Assembly: GCA_963814985.1 (NCBI GenBank)
Contig: CAWFFV010000027.1
Span: forward strand, 62,001 to 126,000
Length of the DNA stretch: 64,000 nucleotides
DNA from: CAWFFV01 sp963814985
Lineage (GTDB): Bacteria; Chloroflexota; Ktedonobacteria; Ktedonobacterales; Ktedonobacteraceae
Reading direction: 5' to 3'
Shown: positions 9,487 through 19,218 of the stretch, piece by piece
Layout: every line of letters begins with the position of its first letter
Numbering within the stretch: the stretch's first letter is position 1
The notes under the pieces: model-generated
Databases searched by the model: none
Seen by the model: the letters and a program-made list of their open reading frames with translations, nothing else
Told to the model about the DNA's origin: nothing
Translations under genes and position numbers: made by a program

Positions 9487-11841
9487 ATGAGTGCGTTGAC
9501 GAGCAAAGTCATCAGAGATATCACGCATAGAAAAGTTCGCTCTATTCTTACCATCATTGGTATAGCGATCGGAATTATTGGTTTATCCGCCGTTAGTGTT
9601 GCATCCAGCCAGTTTGGCAAGAGCCTGGCATATAGCGCAGACATAACGGTGCAACCGGATCTCCAGATTTATACAAAACCCACCACAACCGATCTGGCGA
9701 CAATACTGGCAAAGCAGCCCAATGTTAAAGCAGTGCAGCCGCGTGGAAGAGTCGTGACACGCTGGCAGATCGGCCAGGATAGTAAACTGATACAAATTCT
9801 GGGTCTCCCCGATTTTCAGAATATTAAAATTGGCAAATTTAAGCTAGTAGAGGGTTCTCTACCAGGAGAGAACGAGATAGTTCTGGAGACAGGAACACGC
9901 ACGCTCTCTGATGTACATATTGGAGATACCATCTCCATACAGGCAGGCAGCAGTTACAGGAATATAAAGATCTCCGGCTTTGTGCAGACGCAGGGGCGTG
10001 CCCTGGCGTCGATCGATGGTCAAGGCACGGGATACATGAATGAGCAGGATTTTGAAGGCATATTCATGCGAGCCGGGGTGACAGACTTTGCTATTCAGAT
10101 TAACAATTATGACCAGCTCTATCAGACATTAGACCAGTTGTCTAATGTGATAGAGTCGCAGCATGTAATAGTGACCGGTAGCGATGCTGGGCGCGATACT
10201 AGCGTAAGCAACATAAGCAATGGTGTGTTTGAGATCATGGATGTACTCTCCTTGATTGCCATTCTATTGAGCATCATTTTACTTGTGGGAACGATCACAT
10301 CTCTCATCACCGAGCAAGTGCAAACGATTGGTACGATGAAAGCGATTGGTGGGAGGCGCGGTCCGATTATACGGCACTATCTGGTGCTGGTCGCTATCTA
10401 TGCTGTAATAGGTACACTACTGGGTATTATCATTGGAACCTTTGGTGGGTACTACCTGGCAGAATACCTGGGAGGACTGGTCAGCCTGGACGTCGGAGCG
10501 CTACAGGTCTCGCCTATGCAATTGCTCATCGGATTGACCGTAGGTATCGTAACGCCGCTCATCGCGGCTCTGCTGCCTGTCTTTATTGGAACACAGATTA
10601 CGGTACGGCAGGCTTTGAGTGGATATGGGCTGGAGAATACAGCGACGCAAGGGAGGGGGGCGTGGAGCAAATTTACGAGTGCCGCCTTTAGCAAACTGCC
10701 ACAGACCATGCAATTTGGCATGCGAAACATGTTCCGCAAGCGGCTGCGTTCAGTATTGACGATGGTTACTCTGGCCCTCGCAGGAGCAGCGCTCCTGGCA
10801 GTGCAAACAGCAAATTTCTCCTTCAACAGTTTTCTGGGTCAGATTTACAACACGTATCACTTCGATGTCTCTGTCGCTATCGCAGATCCAATAGCACAAA
10901 GTACCTTTCAGCACACGCTGGCCAACGTGCCAGGCATAAAGCGCATCGAAGGTCTTAACCAGGATAGTGCCACTACAGACTGGGGTAATGCATCACTAAC
11001 GGCTGTACAAGCTGATACACAGATCTATCACAAAGATCTGGTTGCTGGTCGCTGGTTTAATAGTAGCGATCATAATATGGTCATTATCAGCAAAGATGCA
11101 GCCGATAAATCAGGGCTAAAGGTAGGAGACACAGTTACGTTTCATGTGGGCCGGGATAAAGCAAGCTGGCATATTATCGGAATTACACTCGATTATAGTA
11201 AGATAGGACCAGCAAATTTCGGCGTGTTGCTGACCACCATTCCTGAAATGAACCACCTGGAACATTTTCCAGATGATTATGTACAGGAAATTATGATCCA
11301 GTCTACCAACAAGGCACCATCGCAGGACTATCTCGATGACCTCTCGCGCAAGGTGGACAACACCATGAGTGCGGCCGGCTATCTACCAAATGTAGAGACG
11401 GTCCAAGATTTGATTGACCAGGCACAAAATAAATACCAAATTCTCTACATCATGTTCGACATTGTTGCAATCATCATTGCCGTTGTGGGAGCGATAGGTT
11501 TGTCCAACGCTTTGATGATGAGTGTCCTTGAGCGTAGAAGAGAGATTGGTATCTTGCGATCAATAGGGGCTGTAAGTCGAAACGTGGCCCTGGTATTCTG
11601 GACAGAAGGTACCTCAGTGGGACTGTGCGCCTGGGTACTGGCACTGGTGCTAGGTATACCGGCGGCGTATGGATTTGTGCAGGTGCAGGCCCGTCTCCTG
11701 GCCCCTATACCTTTTGCCTTTAATTCTCTCAACCTGGTTGTGATGCTGGTAGCAATAGTCTCCCTGGCGATGCTGGCTAGCATTGGTCCAGTTTTCGCAG
11801 CTATGCGTGTGAAAATTGTCCAGACATTACGGTACGAATAG
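9487..11841 (+). CDS. FtsX-like/MacB-type ABC permease (duplicated core)
   Basis: This 784-residue membrane protein has two FtsX units. The first has a helix near residues 18-38, a large extracytoplasmic domain, then three helices between about 245 and 370. The second unit repeats the plan from about 420 to the end. The typical motif ERRREIGILRSIGA appears near residue 690 and VQTIGTMKAIGG in the first half. This architecture is common in Gram-positive and Chloroflexota FtsX exporters. Start ATG has GAGGAG at good spacing. It ends just before a strong terminator, closing the export operon. The substrate is unknown; the context suggests the cluster's lipopeptide-like product. Confidence 0.92.
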   Translation: MSALTSKVIRDITHRKVRSILTIIGIAIGIIGLSAVSVASSQFGKSLAYSADITVQPDLQIYTKPTTTDLATILAKQPNVKAVQPRGRVVTRWQIGQDSKLIQILGLPDFQNIKIGKFKLVEGSLPGENEIVLETGTRTLSDVHIGDTISIQAGSSYRNIKISGFVQTQGRALASIDGQGTGYMNEQDFEGIFMRAGVTDFAIQINNYDQLYQTLDQLSNVIESQHVIVTGSDAGRDTSVSNISNGVFEIMDVLSLIAILLSIILLVGTITSLITEQVQTIGTMKAIGGRRGPIIRHYLVLVAIYAVIGTLLGIIIGTFGGYYLAEYLGGLVSLDVGALQVSPMQLLIGLTVGIVTPLIAALLPVFIGTQITVRQALSGYGLENTATQGRGAWSKFTSAAFSKLPQTMQFGMRNMFRKRLRSVLTMVTLALAGAALLAVQTANFSFNSFLGQIYNTYHFDVSVAIADPIAQSTFQHTLANVPGIKRIEGLNQDSATTDWGNASLTAVQADTQIYHKDLVAGRWFNSSDHNMVIISKDAADKSGLKVGDTVTFHVGRDKASWHIIGITLDYSKIGPANFGVLLTTIPEMNHLEHFPDDYVQEIMIQSTNKAPSQDYLDDLSRKVDNTMSAAGYLPNVETVQDLIDQAQNKYQILYIMFDIVAIIIAVVGAIGLSNALMMSVLERRREIGILRSIGAVSRNVALVFWTEGTSVGLCAWVLALVLGIPAAYGFVQVQARLLAPIPFAFNSLNLVVMLVAIVSLAMLASIGPVFAAMRVKIVQTLRYE

Positions 11842-11883
11842 AGCAGTTTCCATATGCTGCCACTTAGCCAATACAAGCAGAGA

Positions 11884-11930
11884 GAAGCAGCCTGACAACA
11901 TTAAACAGGCTGCTTCATTTCTATTCTTCC
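11884..11930 (+). terminator. Rho-independent terminator after the export operon
   Basis: Perfect 11-bp stem GAAGCAGCCTG (11884-11894) and CAGGCTGCTTC (11906-11916) with an 11-base loop, followed by a T-rich stretch ATTTCTATTCTT. Confidence 0.85.
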
Positions 11931-11963
11931 TAGTGCTATAAAAAGAATAGGTAAGGAAGCGTG

Positions 11964-12750
11964 ATGATGAGATCAGAACGAAGTACCAACTCCTGGATAT
12001 TCAACGCGAAACAGTACACTGATGCCCGTCTACGCCTGTTCTGTTTTCCCAATGCTGGTGGAGGAGCTTCGGCATATATACCCTGGATCGGGGCACTTGC
12101 TCCAACAATAGAAGTACATCCGGTGCAATTACCAGGTCGCGAGAATCGTACTGATGGAGAAACCATACACTCAGTTTGATGAACTTATACAAGCGCTTGT
12201 GCCAGCATTATTGCCCCATTTCACAAAGCCTTTTGCATTCTTTGGGCATAGTATGGGGGCCTTGATTAGTTTTGGATTGACACAACAGTTGCTCAGGCTG
12301 GGTCATCCTCTTCCTGAACGCCTCTTCCTTTCCGCATATCGCGCGCCCCAGATACCAAATCATGAGTCATTGCATACCTTATCTGACGACGCTCTAGTAA
12401 GAAAAGTGCAGGAAATAAATGGGATGAAGCAGGAGATTTTTGAAAACGTAGAGATGAGAAAACTTTTGCTCCCATTGATGAGGGCAGATTTCTCTGTGTG
12501 CGAAACGTATGTTCATACAGTCAACGAGCTAATTGAGCGACCAATAACAGTTTTCGGTGGCTTACAGGATAATCGGGCACCCAAAGCAGTGTTGGAACCA
12601 TGGGGTGAGCAGACCAACAAGGCTTTTCGTGTATACATGCTGCAAGGTGGCCATTTCTTCTGGCGTGACACACCACAACCTCTATGGCAACTTCTCAAGC
12701 AAGAGCTACAGCTGTATCTCTCTAATGCATCACACAAAACGAGCATTTAA
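11964..12750 (+). CDS. Type II thioesterase (one frameshift)
   Basis: This alpha/beta-hydrolase of the external thioesterase family clears mis-primed or stalled acyl groups from PKS/NRPS carrier domains. Family hallmarks after correction (about 261 residues) are LFCFPNAGGGASAY, VQLPGRENR, the nucleophile serine in FGHSMGAL, aspartate in GLQDNRAP and histidine in GGHFFW. A +1 insertion (an extra A at 12150) splits the gene; removing it gives GRENRLMEKPYTQFDEL, exactly the family pattern. Three start codons are adjacent (GTG 11961, ATG 11964, ATG 11967) behind AAGGAAG; either ATG is plausible. It follows the export-operon terminator and precedes the R2-like oxidase, so these two probably form a small accessory transcript. 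Confidence 0.9.
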
Positions 12751-12810
12751 AGTTAATAGTAAATTTAGCCGTGAAATTCGACTGAAAAAGCATGACGAAA
12801 GAGGTAAAAG

Positions 12811-13755
12811 ATGGCGCTTGATTTTTCCGCAGAGAATATACCTATAACGAAACTGCACGATGTCCCCGTAGACAAAGTGCTCGATCAGATGGATCAGAGC
12901 ATGGTCTATCTGCCATCTTACCGCGAACTGTATTATCGCTGGGAGCGGCAGCAGTGGAGTACGCAGGAACTAGATCTTATCACTGATCGCATTCAATGGG
13001 AAGATCTGCCACCAGACGAACAAGATGAATTTATCTCCGCACTGGCAACTTTCTATCAAGGCGAAGCTTGCGTAACCGATGCACTGGGACCTTATATATT
13101 GGCAGTACCAGATGAAGAGATGCGTATCTTCTTGACCACACAGCTGGTAGACGAGGCACGGCATACCGTCTTTTTCGACCGTGTTTTTAAGGATGTACTG
13201 GAGATCGATCACGGACGCCTGGAAGACACGTTGATGCTGACTCGACAATATATGAACAAGGGGGCACAGTTTGTTTTACTGGACTCGCTAAGCGATGTTG
13301 CCGAACGCCTGCGCAATGAGCCACGAGACCTCAAAATTCTAATAGAGGGAGTAGTACTCTACCATCTTGTGGTTGAAGGAATGATGGGTCTGGCTGGTCA
13401 AAAAACATTGCTAGATCAGTATCGATTGGAAAATATTTTTCCCGCAATACGTGCCGGACTCATGGCAGTAACACGTGATGAATCGAGACATGTGCTCTTT
13501 GGTGTACGTTTCTTACGTGATATGCTTCAGCAGGATGCAAGCTACGCGGCTGTGATCGAGGCCGCACTCCACAAATATGCGCCAGGAGCAATCAGTGCCC
13601 TGACTCCGCCAGAAGATAGAATAGAGACTACGCTGGCGCAGAATAATGATCCGTGGAAAGCACCCAGGTATGCGCAGGAGTCTTTACGCAAGAAGATAAA
13701 GGTCATTGGCCTGAGTATGGATCTAGCGTTTTTGCCAGCTTTGCCAACTCTCTAA
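12811..13755 (+). CDS. Ribonucleotide-reductase R2-like metallo-oxidase (R2lox/ferritin-like)
   Basis: A 314-residue ferritin-like helical protein with all six expected dimetal ligands: Glu in YQGEACV, Glu and His in DEARH, Glu in VVEGMM, and Glu and His in DESRH. Five residues before the third Glu is a Tyr (YHLVVE), and three residues after the first Glu is a Val (EACV). These positions match my recollection of the Val-Tyr ether cross-link in R2-like ligand-binding oxidases, although the spacing between the ligand pairs differs slightly. No R1 (NrdA) gene is nearby, so a role in DNA precursor synthesis is unlikely. Its position after the thioesterase suggests an oxygen-dependent tailoring step such as hydroxylation, N-oxygenation or desaturation of a carrier-bound intermediate. 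The start is supported by GAAAGAGGT. Confidence 0.82.
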   Translation: MALDFSAENIPITKLHDVPVDKVLDQMDQSMVYLPSYRELYYRWERQQWSTQELDLITDRIQWEDLPPDEQDEFISALATFYQGEACVTDALGPYILAVPDEEMRIFLTTQLVDEARHTVFFDRVFKDVLEIDHGRLEDTLMLTRQYMNKGAQFVLLDSLSDVAERLRNEPRDLKILIEGVVLYHLVVEGMMGLAGQKTLLDQYRLENIFPAIRAGLMAVTRDESRHVLFGVRFLRDMLQQDASYAAVIEAALHKYAPGAISALTPPEDRIETTLAQNNDPWKAPRYAQESLRKKIKVIGLSMDLAFLPALPTL

Positions 13756-13779
13756 TATGCCTAAAACACCAAACCAACA

Positions 13780-13844
13780 AACGATCTGATAGAAAAGCAG
13801 TCAACCTGGAAAATTCGGGTCGACTGCTTTTCTATCAGATCGTT
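13780..13844. repeat. Perfect 23-bp inverted repeat downstream of the R2-like gene
   Basis: The arms 13780-13802 and 13822-13844 are exact reverse complements over 23 bases with a 19-base loop. The stem begins 24 bases after the stop of the R2-like gene and lies between convergent genes, so it may stop transcription from both sides. No T-tract follows. The length and perfection exceed a normal terminator; a recent mobile-element remnant is an alternative. Confidence 0.6.
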
Positions 13845-14108
13845 GTGGGTGCTGCTCCTGTCGACATCGTTTCTTTTTATCGGCTCTTTCTCGCCTTTTT
13901 ACACACTTTCTCACTGCGCTACGACAAGCGTGTCGAACATTCACTACAAAAAAATTGGACTCAATGTTTGACGCAATGGCCCTCAACCCAGTATTTTCGT
14001 TCGAACATTGAGCCCAATTACCATCTCTACCCATGCGCTAAAGAAACGACTCATGGCACCATCAAAACCTGCACGAGGCGTTGGTTGAATACTCCAGGGC
14101 CGAGGTAG
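13845..14108. other. Intergenic region with a second hairpin
   Basis: No credible gene is seen. A 16-base arm at 13953-13968 (AATTGGACTCAATGTT) pairs with 14004-14019 with one mismatch. Together with the 23-bp stem this makes two hairpins within 240 bases between convergent genes. Confidence 0.45.
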
Positions 14109-14482
14109 CTAGCGCTTCCAGCCTAATGCAAGATTGACCACCATGATTGTCAGACAGACCAGGACCGTGATGATCAGTCGACTGAAAATAATCAAGGGAT
14201 TGCCTGCGGTATCGTCTGAGACATTAGTGGTGAGAATGATGACAATGAGCGGAACAAGGACACTGACGGAGACGATGGCCACGATCATACGTTGTCTGGC
14301 GGTAACACCCTGCTGAAATTGGCCGCCAGATGGGTAGACCTTTGGCCAATTTTATCGTCCAACGGATCTCCCCGTCCATATCTGTCATCGAACTGGTTTC
14401 CCCGGTCTAAATTGTGTTCTGCGCTATAACCTCCAACATATTGAGGATTGTCGTTATTTTCATACATCTGTTGTGACGACAT
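14109..14482 (-). CDS. Small two-helix membrane protein (one frameshift)
   Basis: The frame from ATG 14482 encodes a hydrophilic N-terminus rich in N, Q, D, G and Y (MSSQQMYENNDNPQYVGGY). Near 14345 the coding signal moves to another frame. That frame continues as GGQFQQGVTARQRMIVAIVS, with two hydrophobic segments (MIVAIVSVSVLVPLIVIIL and LIITVLVCLTIMVVNLAL), and ends at TAG 14111-14109. The total of 374 bases is one short of a multiple of three, consistent with a single deletion. The corrected protein has about 124 residues, cytosolic tail plus two helices. I do not recognise a family and assign no function. It lies just beyond the 3' end of the main operon and is transcribed in the same direction. 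Confidence 0.55.
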
Positions 14483-14534
14483 GCATGGTACTCCTTTGTT
14501 CGGTCAGGTGGCCATTCTTTCTGACTGGTTTAAG

Positions 14535-14610
14535 TAAAACGAGAAGGAAGAGCTGGCACTTTTCTTCCTGTGTAAGATCAGGGAACTGGCACTTCTTTAA
14601 AAAGTGCCAG
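14535..14610 (-). terminator. Hairpins at the end of the main biosynthetic operon
   Basis: CTGGCACTT (14586-14594) and AAGTGCCAG (14602-14610) form a perfect 9-bp stem with the TAA stop of the last NRPS gene in its loop. About 25 bases further along the minus strand AGGAAG/CTTCCT forms a second stem followed by TCTCGTTTTA, a more terminator-like tail. The word CTGGCACTT recurs in both. Confidence 0.45.
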
Positions 14611-17600
14611 GTGCCTGAAGAAATTTGCTCTTTATCATATATACAAGGTATGTGTGCAAGAGTTGCGCATTGGCAATTCGAGCCTGCGTATTCACTCTGG
14701 CTAGCGCAGCGAGCGTAGAGCGGTTATCGTAAATGACCCTGGCCGATTGGATAGTGTTCGATGGCGAAGACTGGGCAGGTTGCAGGAAAAGAGACAGGAA
14801 TGGTGAAAGGCCATGATCCTTGTTTGCTGCGGTAAAAGCTGCCAGCTCTTTAAGCCATGTAGCATAATCAACTTTCTCAAGCGAATAGCCAAAGTCGTCA
14901 ATCCATTGTGTAATGTCGTTGACCTTTGTACCAACGGGATCACAAAGATGAAAGGCCTGACCCAACGAGGTTTTACGCAGTGAGAGCGCAACTACAGCCT
15001 GGCTCACATAATCTACAGGGACAAGTTCAAGCATATCCTCCTCCGTGAGAACAGGTTTTTTGCCCAGCTGAATACAGGCTTTGATCATGTGACAGATGAC
15101 ATCGTCTGAACGCCAGGAGCCAGTCTGGCTATGTCCGGTGATGCGACCCGGTCGGTAGATAGTGACAGGGAGGCCGCGTGAGCGAGCAATGGTCACAATC
15201 TTTTCAGAGACCCATTTGCTCTGTGCATAGCCACCACGTACATATTCATGATACGCATCGAGTGCTTCCTGTTCGCGTACGTATTGAACACGCGTCTGTT
15301 CTTTGTGTGGGAAAACGCTCAGGGTAGAGATGTGGTGGAGTGGTTTGATGTGGTGCGTGGTGGCCAGACGAATAATTTCACGTGTTCCATCGACGTTAGC
15401 TGCTTTCATCTGCTCGTAAGGATAGAGCATATTGACGAGGGAACCGTTATGATAGAGCGTATCCACCTCTCGTGCCAGATCGTCAAAGATTTGATTGGAG
15501 AGACCCAGGCGAGGTTGAGCCAGATCACCAGGAAGAGCATGAATCCTTGCACTGTACTCCGGTTGCCAGAGGGAGGCATCCGAGAGCACCTGCTGAAGTT
15601 TGTTTTTTCCCTGCTCTGCATCATTGGCACGCACCAGACAATAAATGCTTGCAGAGGTACGCTGGAGCAGTTCCGCCAGTAAGAAAGTGCCTAAGAATCC
15701 GGTTGCTCCAGTGAGGAGGACATTGGCCGGCGCGGTAGGCAGTTCGTCTGCCCACACTTCTGGACAGACGTCCAGTTCAAGCGTTGCCTCAGCTTGTAAA
15801 TCTACAGGAGGGAGTTGTGCCTCCGTAGACATCGACCATAGCGAAGACTCCGAAGAGCGATCTAGCATCTCTGAGAGCGCCTTGATGGTACGCCCCTGGA
15901 AGATAGCCGCCAGGGGCAGGCGTTTGCCAAACCGTTGTTCGATCAGCATCATGAGGCGTACAGTTAATAAGGAATGGCCGCCTGAGGTAAAGAAATCATC
16001 GTGGATACTGGCGTGTTCAACACCTAGCAGTTCGGACCAGATAGCGGCCAGTTGTTCTTCCAGAGGAGTACGAGGTGCTACATAGCCTTCGCGCAGCTCG
16101 ACTTCTGACATCTGTGGCTCTGGGAGAGCCTGACGGTTGATCTTGCCACTGGTCATGACTGGTAAGGTTTCCAAAGGTACAACGATACTCGGCACCATGT
16201 ACTCAGGAAGCTGTTCCCTCAGGGTGTGCTGTATCTGCTCTAGAGAGAATGGCTGGCCCTCATCAAGGATAACATAACCGATCAGGCGTTCACGGCCCTG
16301 TTTATCGGCCTTGACGATGACCACACTCTCACGTACACCCACCTGACGGCGCAGAACCTGCTCGATCTCGCCTAGCTCAATGCGGTATCCACGTAACTTG
16401 ATCTGCTGGTCGATACGACCGAGGAACTCAAGAGTGCCATCGGCACGATAGCGGCCTACATCACCCGTACGGTAGAGGCGCTCCCCAGGTTGCTCACTCC
16501 AGGGGTTGGGAACAAAGGTTTCGGCAGTTCGCTGGGGATTGCTAATATAGCCTCGCCCAACGCCCACACCACCAACGTAGATCTCTCCCCAGACACCGAT
16601 GGGTTGTGGTTGCTGTTGTTTGTCGAGCACGTAGAGGTACAGATTTGGGATGGAGTGGCCTATGGGTACCTGGGCGCCCCATGACTCCAGATCGGTCAAT
16701 TCATGAATTTCCTGGTGGGTCACATCGTCAGAGCACTCGGTGGGACCATAGGCGTTGAGCAAAGGAATAGAGGGGTAGCGTTGCAACCAGTGCTCACATA
16801 GATCGATCTGCAAGGCCTCGCCTGTGGGAATAATCCAACGTAACTGCTTTAGTTTGACTGCCTCAGCATTTTTCGATTGGACATCCAGCAGTGCTCGCAC
16901 CCAGGAGGGCACCCCTTCCAGAATGCTAATCTGATCCTGCTGAAGGCGTTGCAGCATAGCTTCTGGATCAGCAACCAGCCACTCAGGATAGATGCGTACC
17001 TGGGCACCGACTAACCAGGGAGCGAGCAACTGCCAGACGGAGATATCGAAGCACTGCGAAGCAGTTTGGGCCACGATATCCTGTTCGTGCAAGCCCAGGG
17101 CACTAATTTTTGCAAAGAGGTGATTACGCATGCCGAGCTGCTCAACCATAGCCCCTTTGGGTTGACCGGTAGAACCCGAAGTAAAGATCACATAAGCCAG
17201 TTGTATCGCCGATAGGAGGCCCTTTGTCTCAAGTTTGGCACGCGGTTCTGTCGATAAGAGAACTTCGAGAGAGAGCACGGGAATGGGTAATACTTCTAAA
17301 GCATTGCTCAGCTGATCGGTGAGAGTCTGACTGCTGAGCAGAAGACTGCACTGGCTCTGCTGAAGCATGGAGCGCAAGCGGGCAGGTGGATGCTGCGGAT
17401 CGAGCGGCAGGTAGACGCCACCAACTTTGAAGAGAGCCAGAACGGCGACGGCCCAGAGAACGCTACGCTGGCAGTAGAGGCCGACAATCTGCTCTGGCTG
17501 AATACCCTGCTGCTGAAGATGGGTGGCAAGTTGCGTAGATTGGGCATCGAGTTCCTGATAGGTGAGCTGTTGCTGATCATCGCAGACTGCCAGGGCCAGG

Positions 17601-19191
17601 GGTGTACGTGCGACTTGCTGCTGAAAGTCCTTGATGAAGCTACCAGGAGCAACCGGCTGATCTTGTAAGTGATTCCATCTCTCAATCACCAGTTCTCTCT
17701 CGTCCTCCGACAACACTGTTAGGCTAGAGATGTGCTGATGAGGGTTGGCGACGATACTCTCAAGTAGTCTGAGGAACTGTTCGTGGAAGCGATCAATCGT
17801 TTCTGGATCAAAGATATCAGTGTTATATTTGAGTTCGCCAAACAGAATGTCTCCGCGTTCCCAGATAGTCATGTCCAGATCAAACATGGCTGTTTTATTT
17901 TCGGCCATAGCCATGTGCTGGCGGGCGCGTTTAGCATTTGAGCCGAGCTTATTCTGCATCGAGTGTTCAATAATATCCAGGTGATCAAGGCGTAAACCAG
18001 GTAACGTTGCCTCACGTTGAGGCACATTTTGCAGTGTGAACATCACCTGAGTCAGGGGATTATGGCTTAAATCGCGGCCAGGCTGTAGTATCTCGACCAG
18101 TTTTTCAAAGGGGATATCCTGGTGTTCATAGGCTCCCAGAGCGACCTCGCGGACACGTTCGAGAAGTTCCCAGAAAGGTTGGATTGCCAGAGAAATTAGT
18201 ACACATGACGAGGGTATTGATAAAGCAACCAATTAATGGCTCTAACTTGCTATCGTTGCGTCCAGCGATAGGAGTACCAATCGGAATACCGCTTTGATCA
18301 GTATAGCGAAACAGTAATGTCTGAAAGGAGGCCAATAGGGTCATAAACAGCGTTACACCCGCATGGCGGCTTAATGTGTGAAGGGCAGCCGTGAGTTCAC
18401 TAGGCACTATCATCGTGCGTAGAGCCCCACGAAAGGTTTGTACTGCTGGTCTCGGATGGTCGAAAGGTAACTGCAATACCTGAAGGTTGACTAACTGCTG
18501 TCGCCAGTACGCAATCTGCTCATCCAGAATCTCTCCCTGGAGCCAATCACGTTGCCAGATGGCATAGTCAGCATACTGAATGGGCAAATCGGGTAACGAT
18601 GGAGATTGTTGTGTGACATAGGCAGTGTAGAGTATTTTGAACTCGGCTAAGAACACTTCCATGGACCAACCATCGGAAACGATGTGGTGCATGGAAAGAA
18701 TGAGAATGTACCGCTGCTCACGGGTACGCAAAACGGTTACACGGAGCAGAGGGCCATTCTGCAGATCGAAGTGGCGCTGAAAATCAGCATTGATCAAGCG
18801 CCGCACCTTCATCACTCTAATGTCATCAGGGAACATACGCAGATCCATCGTCGAAATGGAGAAAGGCATGTCAGCAGATACAATCTGGAGGAGGCGCGCA
18901 TCAATCATCCGGAAGGTTGTGCGTAATATCTCATGTCGCCGAATGATCTCACGAAACGCTCTTTCCGCCGCATCTATGATCCAGATGGCCATCCATACCA
19001 ACACCGAGAGAGACATTATAGACTCCCGGTTCCCATTGTTCCAGAAACCACAAACGCTGCTGTGCAAAGGAAGCTGGCAAGGCAAAGATATCCTCCTCCA
19101 ATCCTTCCTGCAATGCATCATTGGTTGGAACTTCCTGCTCCTGCAAGGTCGCCTGCTGTACAGACGGATCTGGAGAAAAAAGCTGTGCCAT
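14597..19191 (-). CDS. NRPS F: C-A-PCP-thioester reductase (two frameshifts)
   Basis: This is the final module of the main line, about 1530 residues after correction. It has a condensation domain (SFAQQRLWFLEQ, HHIVSDG), an adenylation domain (TSGSTGQPKG, FDISVWQL, YGPTECSDD), a PCP (GGHSLLTVR) and a reductase domain. The reductase shows the NAD(P)H motif GATGFLG and the short-chain-dehydrogenase pair Tyr/Lys in GYAQSKW. Such domains release the thioester as an aldehyde or, after a second reduction, an alcohol. The pocket residues read D-I-W-E-I-T-A-D-D-(K); the acidic residues hint at a basic or polar amino acid, but I cannot name it. Frameshifts lie near 18978 and in the TTT at 18174-18176; repair gives HLDIDAAERAF and NPTFWELLERV. 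Start 19191 has AAAGGGA upstream and lies 27 bases after NRPS E. The acidic N-terminus probably docks on E. Confidence 0.93.
14600..16090. repeat. Duplicated PCP-reductase segment, copy 1 (NRPS F)
   Basis: The PCP, linker and reductase of NRPS F closely match those of NRPS G (about 60300-61805). Shared strings include RLPLAAIFQGRTIKA, LQAEATLELD and ELPTAPANVLLTGA, while the adenylation domains differ. Boundaries are approximate. Confidence 0.75.
16090..17690. repeat. Duplicated adenylation domain, copy 1 (NRPS F)
   Basis: The A domain of NRPS F is highly similar to that of NRPS E (about 19560-21190), with long shared strings such as AVCDDQQQLTYQELDAQSTQ and QTASQCFDISVWQLLAPWLV. The DNA is also visibly alike. 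Confidence 0.75.
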
Positions 19192-19218
19192 ACTACGATC
19201 CCTTTCTTGCTTGCGTAT

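Noticed and set aside
12811..13755. Class I ribonucleotide reductase small subunit for DNA synthesis
   Set aside because: No large subunit is nearby and the Val and Tyr positions fit R2-like oxidases better; it sits among secondary-metabolism genes.
13653..14108. Plus-strand frame of 151 codons after the R2-like gene
   Set aside because: It overlaps the R2-like gene in another frame, runs through two hairpins and resembles no protein family.
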